Source of the DNA: Pseudomonas sp. S37
Lineage (GTDB): Bacteria > Pseudomonadota > Gammaproteobacteria > Pseudomonadales > Pseudomonadaceae
Assembly: GCF_016658545.1 (NCBI RefSeq)
Contig: NZ_JACVZC010000004.1
Span: 62,001 to 126,000 of the forward strand
Length of the DNA: 64,000 bases
Reading direction: 5' to 3'
Position 1 is the stretch's first letter, and each line of letters starts with the position of its first letter. The notes under the pieces were generated by a model that saw only the letters and a program-made list of their open reading frames with translations, made no database searches and was not told where the DNA came from. This document shows, in pieces, positions 7,976-16,021 of this stretch. The position numbers were made by a program, and so were the translations under genes.

Positions 7976-7996
7976 CTCCTACGACTTTAGTCTTAT
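7976..7996 (-). promoter_or_regulatory. Conserved leader upstream of FWxWADP gene (copy 1)
   Basis: These 21 bases read, on the minus strand, ATAAGACTAAAGTCGTAGGA plus a final G and contain the ribosome site. The identical 21-mer precedes the paralogue at 19602-19622. The sequence ACTAAAGT is a short inverted repeat, so a hairpin or regulator site is possible. A looser similarity (CTATGGT...) continues farther upstream. Confidence 0.5.
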
Positions 7997-8176
7997 AGTC
8001 CATCAACCATAGCGCGGGATGATGACGTTTCAACCTTCCAGGAGAGTGACTGCCCTAATTCAGACAACCGGCAGAAAATCCCTACAAAACAGAGCCCTAG
8101 GCATACGCTGCAGGTGTTGATGCTCCACGAAGCGGGTCAGCACCCGCGCCTGCCAAAACGTGGCCCCATCACCATA

Positions 8177-8202
8177 GAAAAAGCCCCCATCAGGAGGCTT
8201 TA
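8177..8202 (-). terminator. Rho-independent terminator of mvaT-like gene
   Basis: On the minus strand the sequence AAAGCCTCC-TGAT-GGGGGCTTTTT forms a stem followed by T residues. It lies about 22 bp after the stop of the MvaT-like gene. Confidence 0.8.
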
Positions 8203-8223
8203 GCAATCTACCGATAGAACGTG

Positions 8224-8592
8224 TTACTGGGCAAGCCAGCCTTCCACCACGTCAGAACCGTACTCAGCTTTCCATTCCTTGAGCAGCTTGTGATTGCCGC
8301 CCTTGGTTTCGATGAGCTCGCCGTTGTGGGGATTCTTATACTGCTTAACCTGGCGCGCACGACGCGGGGCCTTCTCAGCTGCTGCTGGGGCAGCGGCACG
8401 ACGGTTGGCTTGAGGATCCAAAATGTTGATAATGTCGCGCAAGCTGTAACCGTACTCGGCCAGCAAGTCACGCAGTTTGGTCTCAAATTGAATTTCTTTC
8501 TGCAGCTCGGAGCTGCCTTTGAGTGCTTCGAGCTCAGCGAGCTGGGCGGCAAGTTGTTGCTCGAGTTGACGGAACTCAGCCAAGCGAGACAT
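8224..8592 (-). CDS. MvaT-family H-NS-like transcriptional regulator
   Basis: The 122-residue protein has the MvaT/Tur layout. An N-terminal coiled-coil dimerisation region (MSRLAEFRQLEQQLAAQLAE...) ends in YSLRDIINILDP, followed by an Ala/Arg-rich linker and a DNA-binding domain with KNPHNGELIETKGGNHKLL...W. The GGNH loop is the part that reads the minor groove of AT-rich DNA in this family. MvaT proteins silence foreign, AT-rich genes. This copy sits next to low-GC defence genes and is probably an island-borne paralogue and not the core mvaT, though I cannot test that here. It has its own terminator at 8177-8202. Confidence 0.92.
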   Translation of the reverse strand: MSRLAEFRQLEQQLAAQLAELEALKGSSELQKEIQFETKLRDLLAEYGYSLRDIINILDPQANRRAAAPAAAEKAPRRARQVKQYKNPHNGELIETKGGNHKLLKEWKAEYGSDVVEGWLAQ

Positions 8593-8673
8593 AGGTAATC
8601 CTTTTTAGGTCTAGTAGGGAACTGGCTGACATCCTAAACCATCGCCGAGTTTTTTGTTTTCCTGGCAGAGGCT

Positions 8674-9555
8674 TCATTCACCGAAAAGCTCGTCCAAAGT
8701 TACGAATGCCGCTCCGGTCTCAGCCGCAGCTCGTACTTTCCGCTCAATCACATCTGCAATCGGAATGCGCCGTCCAAGCGCCTTGTAGATATCGTCACCA
8801 GACATGCATATCACTTTTCGACCACGACCGAATGCTTGCAACCCGACCGAGGTGAAGCCCCCATAGCTGATGAACAAGCCACGGGCCCATGCAGCTTTCT
8901 GATCGACCTTCCCGTGAAATCCGTGTAGTTCATTGGCGCCAATGGGATCTCGTACCCACTTCGCCTCCACCAAGTAGGTTTCGTTTCCGAGCTGGAAGCT
9001 ACCGTCAATTTGCTCCCCAACCAGCCGAAATGGTGCTCGCGCTTGTAATCGCGAGCTGTCGAACAAGTCCTTCAAAAAGCCTTCGAAGGCATAGCCCCGA
9101 GCATGGGGAGCTAGGTCTCGAATTTCATATAGCCGCTTTCTCAAGGTGTCGTAAAGCGGCCATTGATCAACCACGGCGGCAGCGGCAAGCGGATTTACTA
9201 TTACATCACCCACCTGGCCAGGCGAGCGAGCCGACTCCAAAAGTGATAGGAAACGACCCTCAGCATTGACGATGGTCTCCTCAGCTTTGGTTTCCTGTCG
9301 CAGCGTTTGGCGATACGTCCATAGGGCCTCAAGCACTCGGCAAGCTGTGGGCCGATCTACATTTTGTAGGAGGTATCGCAAGCGCTTGGCTTTGGAGGTG
9401 CCTTCCTTCTTGAACATCTCATGATCGATGTCAATGTTGAGTTCCTCTAGGAAAAACACGCCCATGGTGCGGTCGGAGAAGTCGAGAACATACCCGCCCC
9501 CCATACCAAAAACCGAATCGAGGAACCGCATCTCAGTGGACTTAAAATTTGCCAT
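8674..9555 (-). CDS. Mrr-like restriction endonuclease domain protein
   Basis: The 293-residue protein has a C-terminal PD-(D/E)xK-type nuclease core. It shows RGYAFEGFLKDLF (helix with Glu), then QIDGSF (Asp), YLVEAKWV (ExK) and a following AWARGLFISYGGF...GLQAF segment, the order seen in Mrr-type restriction endonucleases. The N-terminal 120 residues (FLDSVFGMGGGYVLDFSDRT) resemble a helical domain found in some stand-alone restriction-type defence proteins. ATG 9555 is preceded by AAGGAAAGGCAAGG; the frame is open to 9606. There is no methyltransferase beside it, so a type IV (modification-dependent) or abortive role is plausible. It is transcribed divergently from the reverse transcriptase gene. 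Confidence 0.75.
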   Translation of the reverse strand: MANFKSTEMRFLDSVFGMGGGYVLDFSDRTMGVFFLEELNIDIDHEMFKKEGTSKAKRLRYLLQNVDRPTACRVLEALWTYRQTLRQETKAEETIVNAEGRFLSLLESARSPGQVGDVIVNPLAAAAVVDQWPLYDTLRKRLYEIRDLAPHARGYAFEGFLKDLFDSSRLQARAPFRLVGEQIDGSFQLGNETYLVEAKWVRDPIGANELHGFHGKVDQKAAWARGLFISYGGFTSVGLQAFGRGRKVICMSGDDIYKALGRRIPIADVIERKVRAAAETGAAFVTLDELFGE

Positions 9556-9913
9556 ACCTTGCCTTTCCTTGTCCCGCAGCACAGTCACAGGGCAGCTCAA
9601 AATCACCCAGTCAGACCCAAGTGTAGAGCCTCATCCAAGGTAGGGATGGTTCACACAGCAGGACTTTGAAGCTATAGCAAAGTGAGCCTGCCTGGGGCCC
9701 GGCGTCTTTATTTCTCTTCTCGCAACACCGCTCGACAGGTGACCTGCCATAAGGCACATCACAGCGTACCAAATGTAGTGGCTGGCCATCTTTGCCAGAG
9801 TACATCCTTGAGGAGCAGAGCAAATGGTAGTAGTGCTTTTCTATAGAGTTTATGCGATAACTCCGACCAACCAGCCCATCGTATCGAGCTAACACTGCAG
9901 GAGGCATATAGCC
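9556..9913. other. 358-bp intergenic region between nuclease and RT genes; possible RT-linked ncRNA
   Basis: This region separates two divergent defence-type genes and contains no convincing coding sequence. It must hold both promoters. On the plus strand there are short hairpins, for example CTGGC-CATCTTT-GCCAG (about 9780-9797), and AGGAGG at 9899-9904 is the ribosome site of the RT gene. Some defence RTs (such as DRT2 and DRT9) use an upstream structured RNA as template, so an ncRNA is possible here. No such RNA is proven by the sequence. Confidence 0.35.
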
Positions 9914-11560
9914 GTGAAAGAATTTACTGCCCCATCATCAAACATCGCTATGTTTCATGATGAGGAAAGGCATTTCCTTGAGGCTCTTACCCGCTGGAAC
10001 TACTTCCCCAACCAAAAAGACTCATCCACCGAACTCCCACCCTGCTTTTCAACAAAGCGCTTCACACCAGAAATTGCGGAAGAACTGGCACGAGCAGAAC
10101 TATCCAAGGATCGCAGACTCTATTGGTTTGACTTAGTAGAATATCGAGCAACGCGATTCAACAATGTCCCAAGAGTTCTAGGATTAATCCACCCGCTAGC
10201 ATACTCGAGAATTTACGCCAAAATAAAAGAGCACAGGCAAGAAATTTGGGAATTGATGCAAGATAAGAACAGCGCCATCACCCCGCAGCAGCATAATGAT
10301 GGGCGCCTATTCATTATGAATTATGAAGACCATGAAACCAAAACGAAAAATAACTTAGAAATCAGCTTTGCCGCCGCCTTTAGAGCCCATGCCGACGTGG
10401 CAAATTGCTTCGGATCAATTTATACCCATTCGCTGGAATGGGCTATTCAAGGCTATGAACAGGCCAAAGAAGGGCTGCGTGATCGCAAAAATGGGCATTG
10501 GAGTTCCGGACTTGATGCAGTGCTACGGAATGCAAAGCGCAACGAGACATCTGGCCTACCTATTGGCCCCTGCACCTCAAGCATCGCAGTAGAAATAATT
10601 CTTGCTGCAGTGGATAAAGAGCTGGCGGGAAAGTTTCGATTCATGCGATACATCGATGACTACACAGCTTATTGCGACACCCACCTTGAAGCCCAAGAAT
10701 TTATTAGAGCCCTTAACATCGAGCTAGCCAAGTACCGCCTCGCGCTTAACCTAAACAAGACCAAAATCACCGCGCTTCCAGATCCTTCAATCGACTCCTG
10801 GGTCACTAAGCTAAACAATGTCACTCCCTGGAGAACCGACTCTAATGGAGCCGTGACACTTTCCACGCAAGAGGCAATAAATTTCCTAGACTACGCCGTG
10901 CAACTAAATAAAGCAGAACCTGATGGAAGCGTTTTGAAGCTTGCCGTCGGACTGATCTGCCATCGAGCGCAGAACGATACCGCAGGAACGGTATTCCAGT
11001 ATGTTCTCAACCTAGCCTGGCATTATCCAATTCTGCTGCCAATGCTGGAAAAAATTGATGCCACCTCCGATTACTACGACAAGGATCTCGTGGTACTGAA
11101 ACTCAATAAAATTCTTGAGATCAACGCGACACACCGGCGTACTGATGGGATGTGCTGGGCAATGTACTACTTGAAAAACCTGAAATCCCAGCCAACTGAA
11201 GAAAATGTAGCCCTAGTAATCCAAACCTTAGACGCAGCCGCGATCACCTTGCTCAGCACCTTTGAATCTGGAATAGAATCAGCGGTCGCATATGCAAACG
11301 CGATAATCGAAAAAAGCACTCTCTATGAGCTCGATCAGAACTGGATCTTATTGTACCAGCTGTTCTTCCACGAAATGATCGGCAACCCTTATCCGGAGGA
11401 CACGACATTTGAAGTTCTCAAGAAACATGATGTCCAATTTTTAAACCCTCCTGAGAAGGACTCTAAAGCTGAGGACTATTGTTTCTATTACTCCAACCCA
11501 TTTAGGGATGAAGGTGAATTTCCGGTTAATTTCCAAGATTACCTGGAAGGTAAGCGTTGA
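9914..11560 (+). CDS. Stand-alone reverse transcriptase of UG/Abi (defence RT) type
   Basis: The 548-residue protein contains an RT palm. The motif A Asp161 is in ADVANCFGSIYTHSLEWAIQ, followed by GLPIGPCTSS (215-224) and the catalytic YIDD box (246-249). The SIYTHS extension after motif A is typical of UG/Abi-class RTs and not of group II intron or retroviral enzymes. About 250 residues of helical sequence follow the RT, similar in layout to the alpha-helical repeat domains of AbiK- and DRT-type proteins. The start is GTG with AGGAGG nine bases upstream. The gene is visibly more AT-rich than its neighbours, suggesting transfer. No maturase, integrase or second RT gene adjoins it. The exact DRT class cannot be assigned by eye. 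Confidence 0.85.
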   Translation: MKEFTAPSSNIAMFHDEERHFLEALTRWNYFPNQKDSSTELPPCFSTKRFTPEIAEELARAELSKDRRLYWFDLVEYRATRFNNVPRVLGLIHPLAYSRIYAKIKEHRQEIWELMQDKNSAITPQQHNDGRLFIMNYEDHETKTKNNLEISFAAAFRAHADVANCFGSIYTHSLEWAIQGYEQAKEGLRDRKNGHWSSGLDAVLRNAKRNETSGLPIGPCTSSIAVEIILAAVDKELAGKFRFMRYIDDYTAYCDTHLEAQEFIRALNIELAKYRLALNLNKTKITALPDPSIDSWVTKLNNVTPWRTDSNGAVTLSTQEAINFLDYAVQLNKAEPDGSVLKLAVGLICHRAQNDTAGTVFQYVLNLAWHYPILLPMLEKIDATSDYYDKDLVVLKLNKILEINATHRRTDGMCWAMYYLKNLKSQPTEENVALVIQTLDAAAITLLSTFESGIESAVAYANAIIEKSTLYELDQNWILLYQLFFHEMIGNPYPEDTTFEVLKKHDVQFLNPPEKDSKAEDYCFYYSNPFRDEGEFPVNFQDYLEGKR

Positions 11561-11615
11561 GGTAGCTAACGGCCAGGGTATACAGGTGCCCTGGCCTTGC
11601 ACATTAACTACCGCT

Positions 11616-12896
11616 CTATTTGCAGTAGACCGTCCAGAGCTCATCGACCCGCGTTGTGAAACTCTGGCTCATCATTTCCCGACGCATACCCCAGCTCGGA
11701 TCCACAGGCACGCTGGCCAGCCGCATGGTGCCCCTACCCCATCTACCATTCACGGCATCGAGCACTCCCATCAGCTTTTCACTCGCCACTGGCTGAGCCG
11801 CCGCGAACAGATCACCCGTGATTTCGTTCGGCTGGCTCAGGTCGAGCAGCAGCACCTCTGCTTTGCTGTACCGGAAGCCCTCACGGAACACCCTCTCCAC
11901 GCCCTCTTGGGCTGCCTTTGTCAGCAAACGCGTGTCATCCGTGGGATATGGCAACTCGACTAGAATGCCGTTGGCATACTTGGCCTCATCCGGATTGAAC
12001 ATACCCGTGCGGATGCTCACCCGTAGGCGCTTGCAAAGCGACTGCTGAGCGCGGAGCTTTTCAGCGGCTCGCGAGGTGTAAGTGGCCACGGCCTCTTTTA
12101 TCGGAGCCAGCTCGGTCAGCCGGGTACCGAACATCCGGCTTGAGCAGATCTCCTGTTTCGGCGGGTCGGGCTCATCGAGGTCGAGGCAGGTGGTACCGCC
12201 AAGCTCGCGGACTGTCTTTTCCAGCACCACGCTGAACTGTTTTCTGAGCGACCAGGCATCGGCATGCGCAAGCTCCCAAGCGGTACGGATGCCCATAGCC
12301 GCCAGGTGGGCGGACAGACGACGGCCAATGCCCCAGACGTCTCCTGCGTCGCATTTCTTGAGTACCCAGTCGCGCTTCGTTTGGTCTCGTAGATCCACTA
12401 CTCCACCGGTATGGTTCTGCCATTTTTTCGCGGCATGATTGGCGAGCTTGGCCAGCGTCTTTGTCGTAGCAATGCCGACGCCGACTGGGATGCCTGTGCG
12501 GCGGTACACCTCTGCCCGGATCTGTCGCCCAAGCCGCTCCAAGTCGCCAGGCATACCGGTGAGCTCAGCAAAGGCTTCGTCGATGCTGTACACCTCTGCT
12601 GCCGGTACCATGGACTCGATCACCGACATGACCCTCTCGCTCATGTCACCGTAGAGCTGGTAATTCGACGAGCACGCCACGATGCCATGCTTTCGGAGCT
12701 TGTCTTTGATCTGGAAGTAAGGTTCGCCCATCTTCACGAACGGCTTGGCATCCGCCGAGCGTGCGATCACGCAACCATCGTTGTTACTAAGCACGACCAC
12801 AGGCTTCGTGCGAAGGTCGAGGCGGAACACCCGCTCACAACTCGCGTAGAAGGAGTTGCAGTCAATGAGGGCGAAGACTCGCTCAGGCTTTGTCAT
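11616..12896 (-). CDS. rulB: Y-family DNA polymerase V catalytic subunit (RulB/UmuC)
   Basis: The 426-residue protein has the Y-family palm motifs: FALIDCNSFYASCERVF at the N-terminus, VVLSNNDGCVIARS, YSIDEAFAEL (catalytic Asp-Glu) and GVGIATTKTLAKLANHAAKK (helix-hairpin region). RulB/UmuC performs error-prone translesion synthesis with processed UmuD. Its ATG overlaps the end of the rulA gene by 14 nt, so the two are coupled. A LexA box lies upstream of rulA. In Pseudomonas, rulB genes are known insertion sites for mobile elements; this one appears intact. Confidence 0.95.
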   Translation of the reverse strand: MTKPERVFALIDCNSFYASCERVFRLDLRTKPVVVLSNNDGCVIARSADAKPFVKMGEPYFQIKDKLRKHGIVACSSNYQLYGDMSERVMSVIESMVPAAEVYSIDEAFAELTGMPGDLERLGRQIRAEVYRRTGIPVGVGIATTKTLAKLANHAAKKWQNHTGGVVDLRDQTKRDWVLKKCDAGDVWGIGRRLSAHLAAMGIRTAWELAHADAWSLRKQFSVVLEKTVRELGGTTCLDLDEPDPPKQEICSSRMFGTRLTELAPIKEAVATYTSRAAEKLRAQQSLCKRLRVSIRTGMFNPDEAKYANGILVELPYPTDDTRLLTKAAQEGVERVFREGFRYSKAEVLLLDLSQPNEITGDLFAAAQPVASEKLMGVLDAVNGRWGRGTMRLASVPVDPSWGMRREMMSQSFTTRVDELWTVYCK

Positions 12897-13311
12897 GGCT
12901 TCGCACGCTGTAGGTCACGACACCCCATACCTGGAGCTCCTCCCCTTCGAGAAGGTACCTAGACGGGTAGCGCGGGTTCTCCGATTTGAGCACCACTTGA
13001 CTGCCGTCCCGGGCAAGTCGTTTGCACAACGGCTCGCAGTTCACGGCAGCGATGACGATGTGGCCAGGCTCAGCTTCGATGGAGCGGTCAACTATCACCA
13101 AGTCGCCGGGGTAGATGCCGGCGCCGATCATGCTGTCCCCTTCCACACGCACCAGGTAGATGTGCGGAGCCCGGACGTCGAGCAGCTCATCAAGCGAGAT
13201 ACGCTTCTCAAGGTGATCGGCTGCCGGCGAGGGAAAGCCTGCAGGGACGTGAAAGGAAAATAGTGGGAGCTTTGTGCCGCTGGGTTCGAGGGGGCCGAGG
13301 ATGGTGAACAT
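12883..13311 (-). CDS. rulA: Polymerase V accessory protein, LexA-like protease (RulA/UmuD)
   Basis: The 142-residue S24-family protein has an Ala24-Gly25 cleavage site in FHVPAGFPSP, the catalytic Ser in VEGDSMIGAGI and a Lys in the CEPLCKRL segment. RecA-stimulated self-cleavage yields the active UmuD' form that joins UmuC. ATG 13311 gives the standard length and puts the cleavage site at the usual position; the frame is open to 13362. The LexA box lies 16 bp upstream. The gene is the first of the rulAB operon. Confidence 0.93.
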   Translation of the reverse strand: MFTILGPLEPSGTKLPLFSFHVPAGFPSPAADHLEKRISLDELLDVRAPHIYLVRVEGDSMIGAGIYPGDLVIVDRSIEAEPGHIVIAAVNCEPLCKRLARDGSQVVLKSENPRYPSRYLLEGEELQVWGVVTYSVRSHDKA

Positions 13312-13327
13312 GACGAAAACGCCTATA

Positions 13328-13343
13328 CTGTATATGTGTACAG
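13328..13343 (-). promoter_or_regulatory. LexA (SOS) box of rulAB
   Basis: The 16-mer CTGTATATGTGTACAG fits the gamma-proteobacterial LexA consensus CTG-N10-CAG with AT-rich centre. It overlaps the region just upstream of rulA, where it would repress the operon until DNA damage. Confidence 0.92.
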
Positions 13344-13419
13344 TTAAGCGTTTTGGCATCACTTGGTCAATCCACCACAGGGCAGATTAGATGGCCGGCA
13401 CCTCGAGCGTGGCCCCCTG

Positions 13420-13528
13420 CGGGGCACGGCTGTCGTAAACCGCACCCAGGCTGCGCCTAGGTACGGCCCTACCGGGCGTCCATCCTCACGCCTTTGGCCC
13501 ATCCTGGCCGGCGCGCTCCGCTTGCATT
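13420..13528 (+). repeat. GC-rich island repeat, copy B (~109 bp)
   Basis: This is the second direct copy of the element at 2183-2292, with the same order of blocks (GCTGTCGTAAACCGCACCC, GGCCCTACCGGG, TCCATCCTC, CGCCTTTGGC, GGCCGGCGCGCTCCGCTTGC). The central hairpin arms are altered (CCCAGGCTGCGCCTAGG). It lies upstream of rulAB, so the two copies bracket 11.1 kb of defence, mvaT-like and rulAB genes. Confidence 0.75.
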
Positions 13529-13576
13529 CTTTGCTCACTTAGTGAGCGTACTACGCCTTAACTTATCGTCGACCCG

Positions 13577-13687
13577 CGATATGAACGCTTAACCGTGTCC
13601 AGCGTCACCAGCAGGCATGGAATCAACGCCAGCCTGATCCGCAAGTGGATGATGCTGCATCAAGAGATCCACCACCTGGCGCAGTAG
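13577..13687 (+). pseudogene. Remnant of IS66-type TnpA (OrfA) transposase gene
   Basis: The open stretch 13577-13684, ended by TAG, encodes YERLTVSSVTSRHGINASLI followed by RKWMMLHQE. This matches the helix-turn-helix tail of IS66-family OrfA proteins (a '...RHGIN..LI.KW...' pattern). No start codon, remaining transposase genes or inverted repeats are visible, so only a fragment is left. It sits just right of repeat copy B. Confidence 0.55.
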
Positions 13688-13808
13688 CTCCCTAGCGGTT
13701 ACTGCAGCGACAGGCGGTGCTAGAAATCCTTGAGTCGTGTACTTGGCTGTAGGAAGGGGGGATCGAGAGCCGCCCCAAAGCAGACTCCATCTTGGAAGGA
13801 GTAATCAG

Positions 13809-14114
13809 ATGTCAACCTTATCCCTGGCAGGATGCACTCATGCAATCAGTAGATTGGACTTCGAGCAGGATCAACAGTGGCCGGACACTCCCCAGAACCG
13901 CCATTTGCTAGCCGCGTATGGGGCTGCTTGTGAACAATCATCTAACTGCGCTATTGCTGCACTGACCGCAGAGCGAGGCGGATGGAGAAACGTTGAGGAG
14001 TACAAGGCTAAAGCTGCGCACTGGGAGACCGTGGCGAACACTCTCGGAGCTGTATTGAGCATGGAAATCCATGGGGGAAGAGAGAACATTCTGCTCCCAG
14101 ATCCCTGGAGCTAG
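13809..14114 (+). CDS. Hypothetical protein (101 aa)
   Basis: The protein (MSTLSLAGCTHAISRLDFEQ...) has a central Ala/Cys-rich helical part and a C-terminal ...GGRENILLPDPWS. ATG 13809 follows GGAAGGAG by 8 nt. The frame extends upstream to 13737 but that part contains the ribosome site. No motif is recognised, and it is not clearly related to the other small proteins here. Its convergent neighbour is a Nudix gene. Confidence 0.55.
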   Translation: MSTLSLAGCTHAISRLDFEQDQQWPDTPQNRHLLAAYGAACEQSSNCAIAALTAERGGWRNVEEYKAKAAHWETVANTLGAVLSMEIHGGRENILLPDPWS

Positions 14115-14221
14115 CGAGGGCTGAAGCAGGTTGCTGGGCCACCGACAGGAACCTAGGTCTCTCGTTATACCGTAGCCGAGAGACGGGTAGTCATCACCTC
14201 GGCAAGTTGTCTTGATGAGCT

Positions 14222-14620
14222 CTACGTGGTCAAGGCTGGCAACCGACTTGATAAAAGCCCAGCGGCTGTCGCATTCAGCATCGCGGGAGTGAGCTTGTCC
14301 CTGAGCACCCATTTGCAGGCCACGATCTCATTGCAAGCGACAGGCCTCTCTTCATCATCGAAATGCGTGGTGAACACGTGGTGGACAGTTAGACCGACCT
14401 GAACAGTGCATAGGGGAAACAAGCCGTGGCCTTCGATGGACGTCTCCTCTTGAAGCTCCCGTGCAGCCGCTGCGGCAGGCGACTCACCTGGCTCGATGGC
14501 ACCGCCAGGAAAATTCCACTTCCCGCATTTTTTTCGTACTAGAAGAATCCTGCCGCTTCGAAGACAGATTATCGTTGCCCTGGCCTTGATCTTGGCTTTT
14601 CGCTCTTTTTTCTCCCGCAT
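14222..14620 (-). CDS. Nudix hydrolase
   Basis: The 132-residue protein carries a full Nudix box, GGAIEPGESPAAAAARELQE followed by ETSI. The hydrophobic flank is RILLVRKK...WNFPGG. Such enzymes hydrolyse nucleoside diphosphates linked to another moiety; the substrate here is unknown. ATG 14620 is preferred; a GTG lies at 14626. It resembles the Nudix protein at 19800-20174 over the box and the C-terminal (V.C.W....L) segment, suggesting paralogues within the accessory region. Confidence 0.88.
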   Translation of the reverse strand: MREKKERKAKIKARATIICLRSGRILLVRKKCGKWNFPGGAIEPGESPAAAAARELQEETSIEGHGLFPLCTVQVGLTVHHVFTTHFDDEERPVACNEIVACKWVLRDKLTPAMLNATAAGLLSSRLPALTT

Positions 14621-14766
14621 GCACACACTCAGCTCGTCATTAGGATCATTCCGTCTCGCTGTGGCGAGTGGAGACTTATTCCCTGAAGACTCACCTTGGT
14701 GTCCACTCGTTCAACCTGATAGGCACAGCTGCCATTTATCAAGCGATAGAGTCGCAGTTGACTGGG

Positions 14767-15942
14767 CTACGTGCGACTCGTGATAAGGGTAAGTACAGTT
14801 GCAGCGAGCAAGAAAACGCCACTAGCAATGAACGTGGCTTGGTAACCCACACCGTCGTAAAGCATTCCCCCCGCAGTAGCACCAGCGGTTATGGCCAGCT
14901 GTATTACCGCGACCATCAACCCACCTCCGGCCTCCGCATTTTCCGGCAGGGCCTTGGCCAGCCAGGTGAACCACCCCACTGGAGCACAAGTCGCTACCAA
15001 TCCCCAGAAGCCGAGCAACACGGCGACAGGAGCAACCCAACCACCAACCGGCACTATGGAAAATGCGATGACCGCCATGATTAACGGTATTGCCAGCAGC
15101 ACTCTGTTTAGACACCGGGTAACGAGCGGGCCGATTAGCATCGTACCTACCAAACCTGCTGCACCGATAATGAGTAGCAGGAGCGAGAGGGTGGGCACAT
15201 CTACATGCGTGACCATTTCTAGGAAAGGCCGCAGGTAGGTAAATAAGGAGAACTGTCCCATAAATAGGAATGCGACAGCAGCCATGCCCAAGGCGATCCT
15301 ACGGTCACTCAACAAGCGAAGTGATACCATGGCCGACACCTTACTTCTCTGGGCTGGCATCGCCGGGAGTGTGAGGGCCTGCCAGATCAACGCCAATGCA
15401 GCCAAAGGCACAACGCAGATGAATGCCCCTCTCCAGCCAATCATACCGCCCAAGTAACTTCCGACCGGGGCAGCAATTGCTGTGGCTAACGCAGTCCCGC
15501 CCTGCATCAAAGCAATGGCTTTCGGAACAAGCGCTTCAGGGGCGATGCGCATCATAACTGCTGTGGACATCGACCAGTACCCACCAACTGCAATGCCCAG
15601 CACCGCTCGCCCCACCATTAATGTCAGATAGTTGGGCGCCATCGCTACCATTACCCCGGAAACCAGCATTAACGCTGTGGTAGCCAATAGAACCGGCTTG
15701 CGGTCGATCCCCTTGGTCATGGCTGAGAGCAGGAGACTGGTGATTACGGCGAAGAAGCCCGAGATCGAGATGGCCTGTCCAGCTTGTCCCTCAGTCAGCG
15801 AAAGATCGTATGCGATTGGAGTAAGCAGGCTCACAGGTAAAAATTCAGAAGCCACCAGAGCAAATGCGCAGAGTGACATTGCCAGCACAGCGCTCCATAT
15901 CTGGCGACTTGAATGTTGAAGTGGGATCGCTGAGCTGTTCAT
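14767..15942 (-). CDS. MFS drug/metabolite:H+ antiporter (DHA1 family)
   Basis: The 391-residue protein has about 12 hydrophobic segments and an early ASEFLPVSLLTPIA motif. DRKPVLL marks the loop between segments 2 and 3, and MVGRAVLGIAVGGYWSM resembles the RxxxGxxxG motif of DHA1 exporters such as the YdhP/NepI group. ATG 15942 was chosen because an earlier TTG at 15963 lacks support. It lies downstream of the secreted hydrolase gene on the same strand, with a strong hairpin between them. It may export a product related to that hydrolase, but the substrate is unknown. Confidence 0.85.
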   Translation of the reverse strand: MNSSAIPLQHSSRQIWSAVLAMSLCAFALVASEFLPVSLLTPIAYDLSLTEGQAGQAISISGFFAVITSLLLSAMTKGIDRKPVLLATTALMLVSGVMVAMAPNYLTLMVGRAVLGIAVGGYWSMSTAVMMRIAPEALVPKAIALMQGGTALATAIAAPVGSYLGGMIGWRGAFICVVPLAALALIWQALTLPAMPAQRSKVSAMVSLRLLSDRRIALGMAAVAFLFMGQFSLFTYLRPFLEMVTHVDVPTLSLLLLIIGAAGLVGTMLIGPLVTRCLNRVLLAIPLIMAVIAFSIVPVGGWVAPVAVLLGFWGLVATCAPVGWFTWLAKALPENAEAGGGLMVAVIQLAITAGATAGGMLYDGVGYQATFIASGVFLLAATVLTLITSRT

Positions 15943-15978
15943 AGCAGTTCTCGGGGGTATCAATTTTAAAGACGCAGA

Positions 15979-16010
15979 TTCCCAAGCCCAACTGTCGTTG
16001 GGCTTGGGAA
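15979..16010 (-). terminator. Intercistronic hairpin after the hydrolase gene
   Basis: A perfect 14-bp inverted repeat (TTCCCAAGCCCAAC/GTTGGGCTTGGGAA) with loop TGTC lies between the hydrolase stop (16022) and the MFS start (15942). There is no T-run directly after it, so it may attenuate or stabilise mRNA and not end transcription fully. Confidence 0.5.
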
Positions 16011-16021
16011 GTCAGCGGGCG

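Noticed and set aside
8044..8190. Open minus-strand stretch reading ...FWQARVLTRFVEHQHLQ...RDFLPVV after the MvaT-like gene
   Set aside because: It looks protein-like but runs through the mvaT terminator, has no start codon or ribosome site, and I do not recognise a homologue. It may be a remnant but cannot be supported.
9914..11560. Group II intron maturase or retron RT
   Set aside because: There is no maturase X or HNH endonuclease domain and no intron ends; the protein is longer than a retron RT and carries the SIYTHS feature with a helical C-terminal domain.
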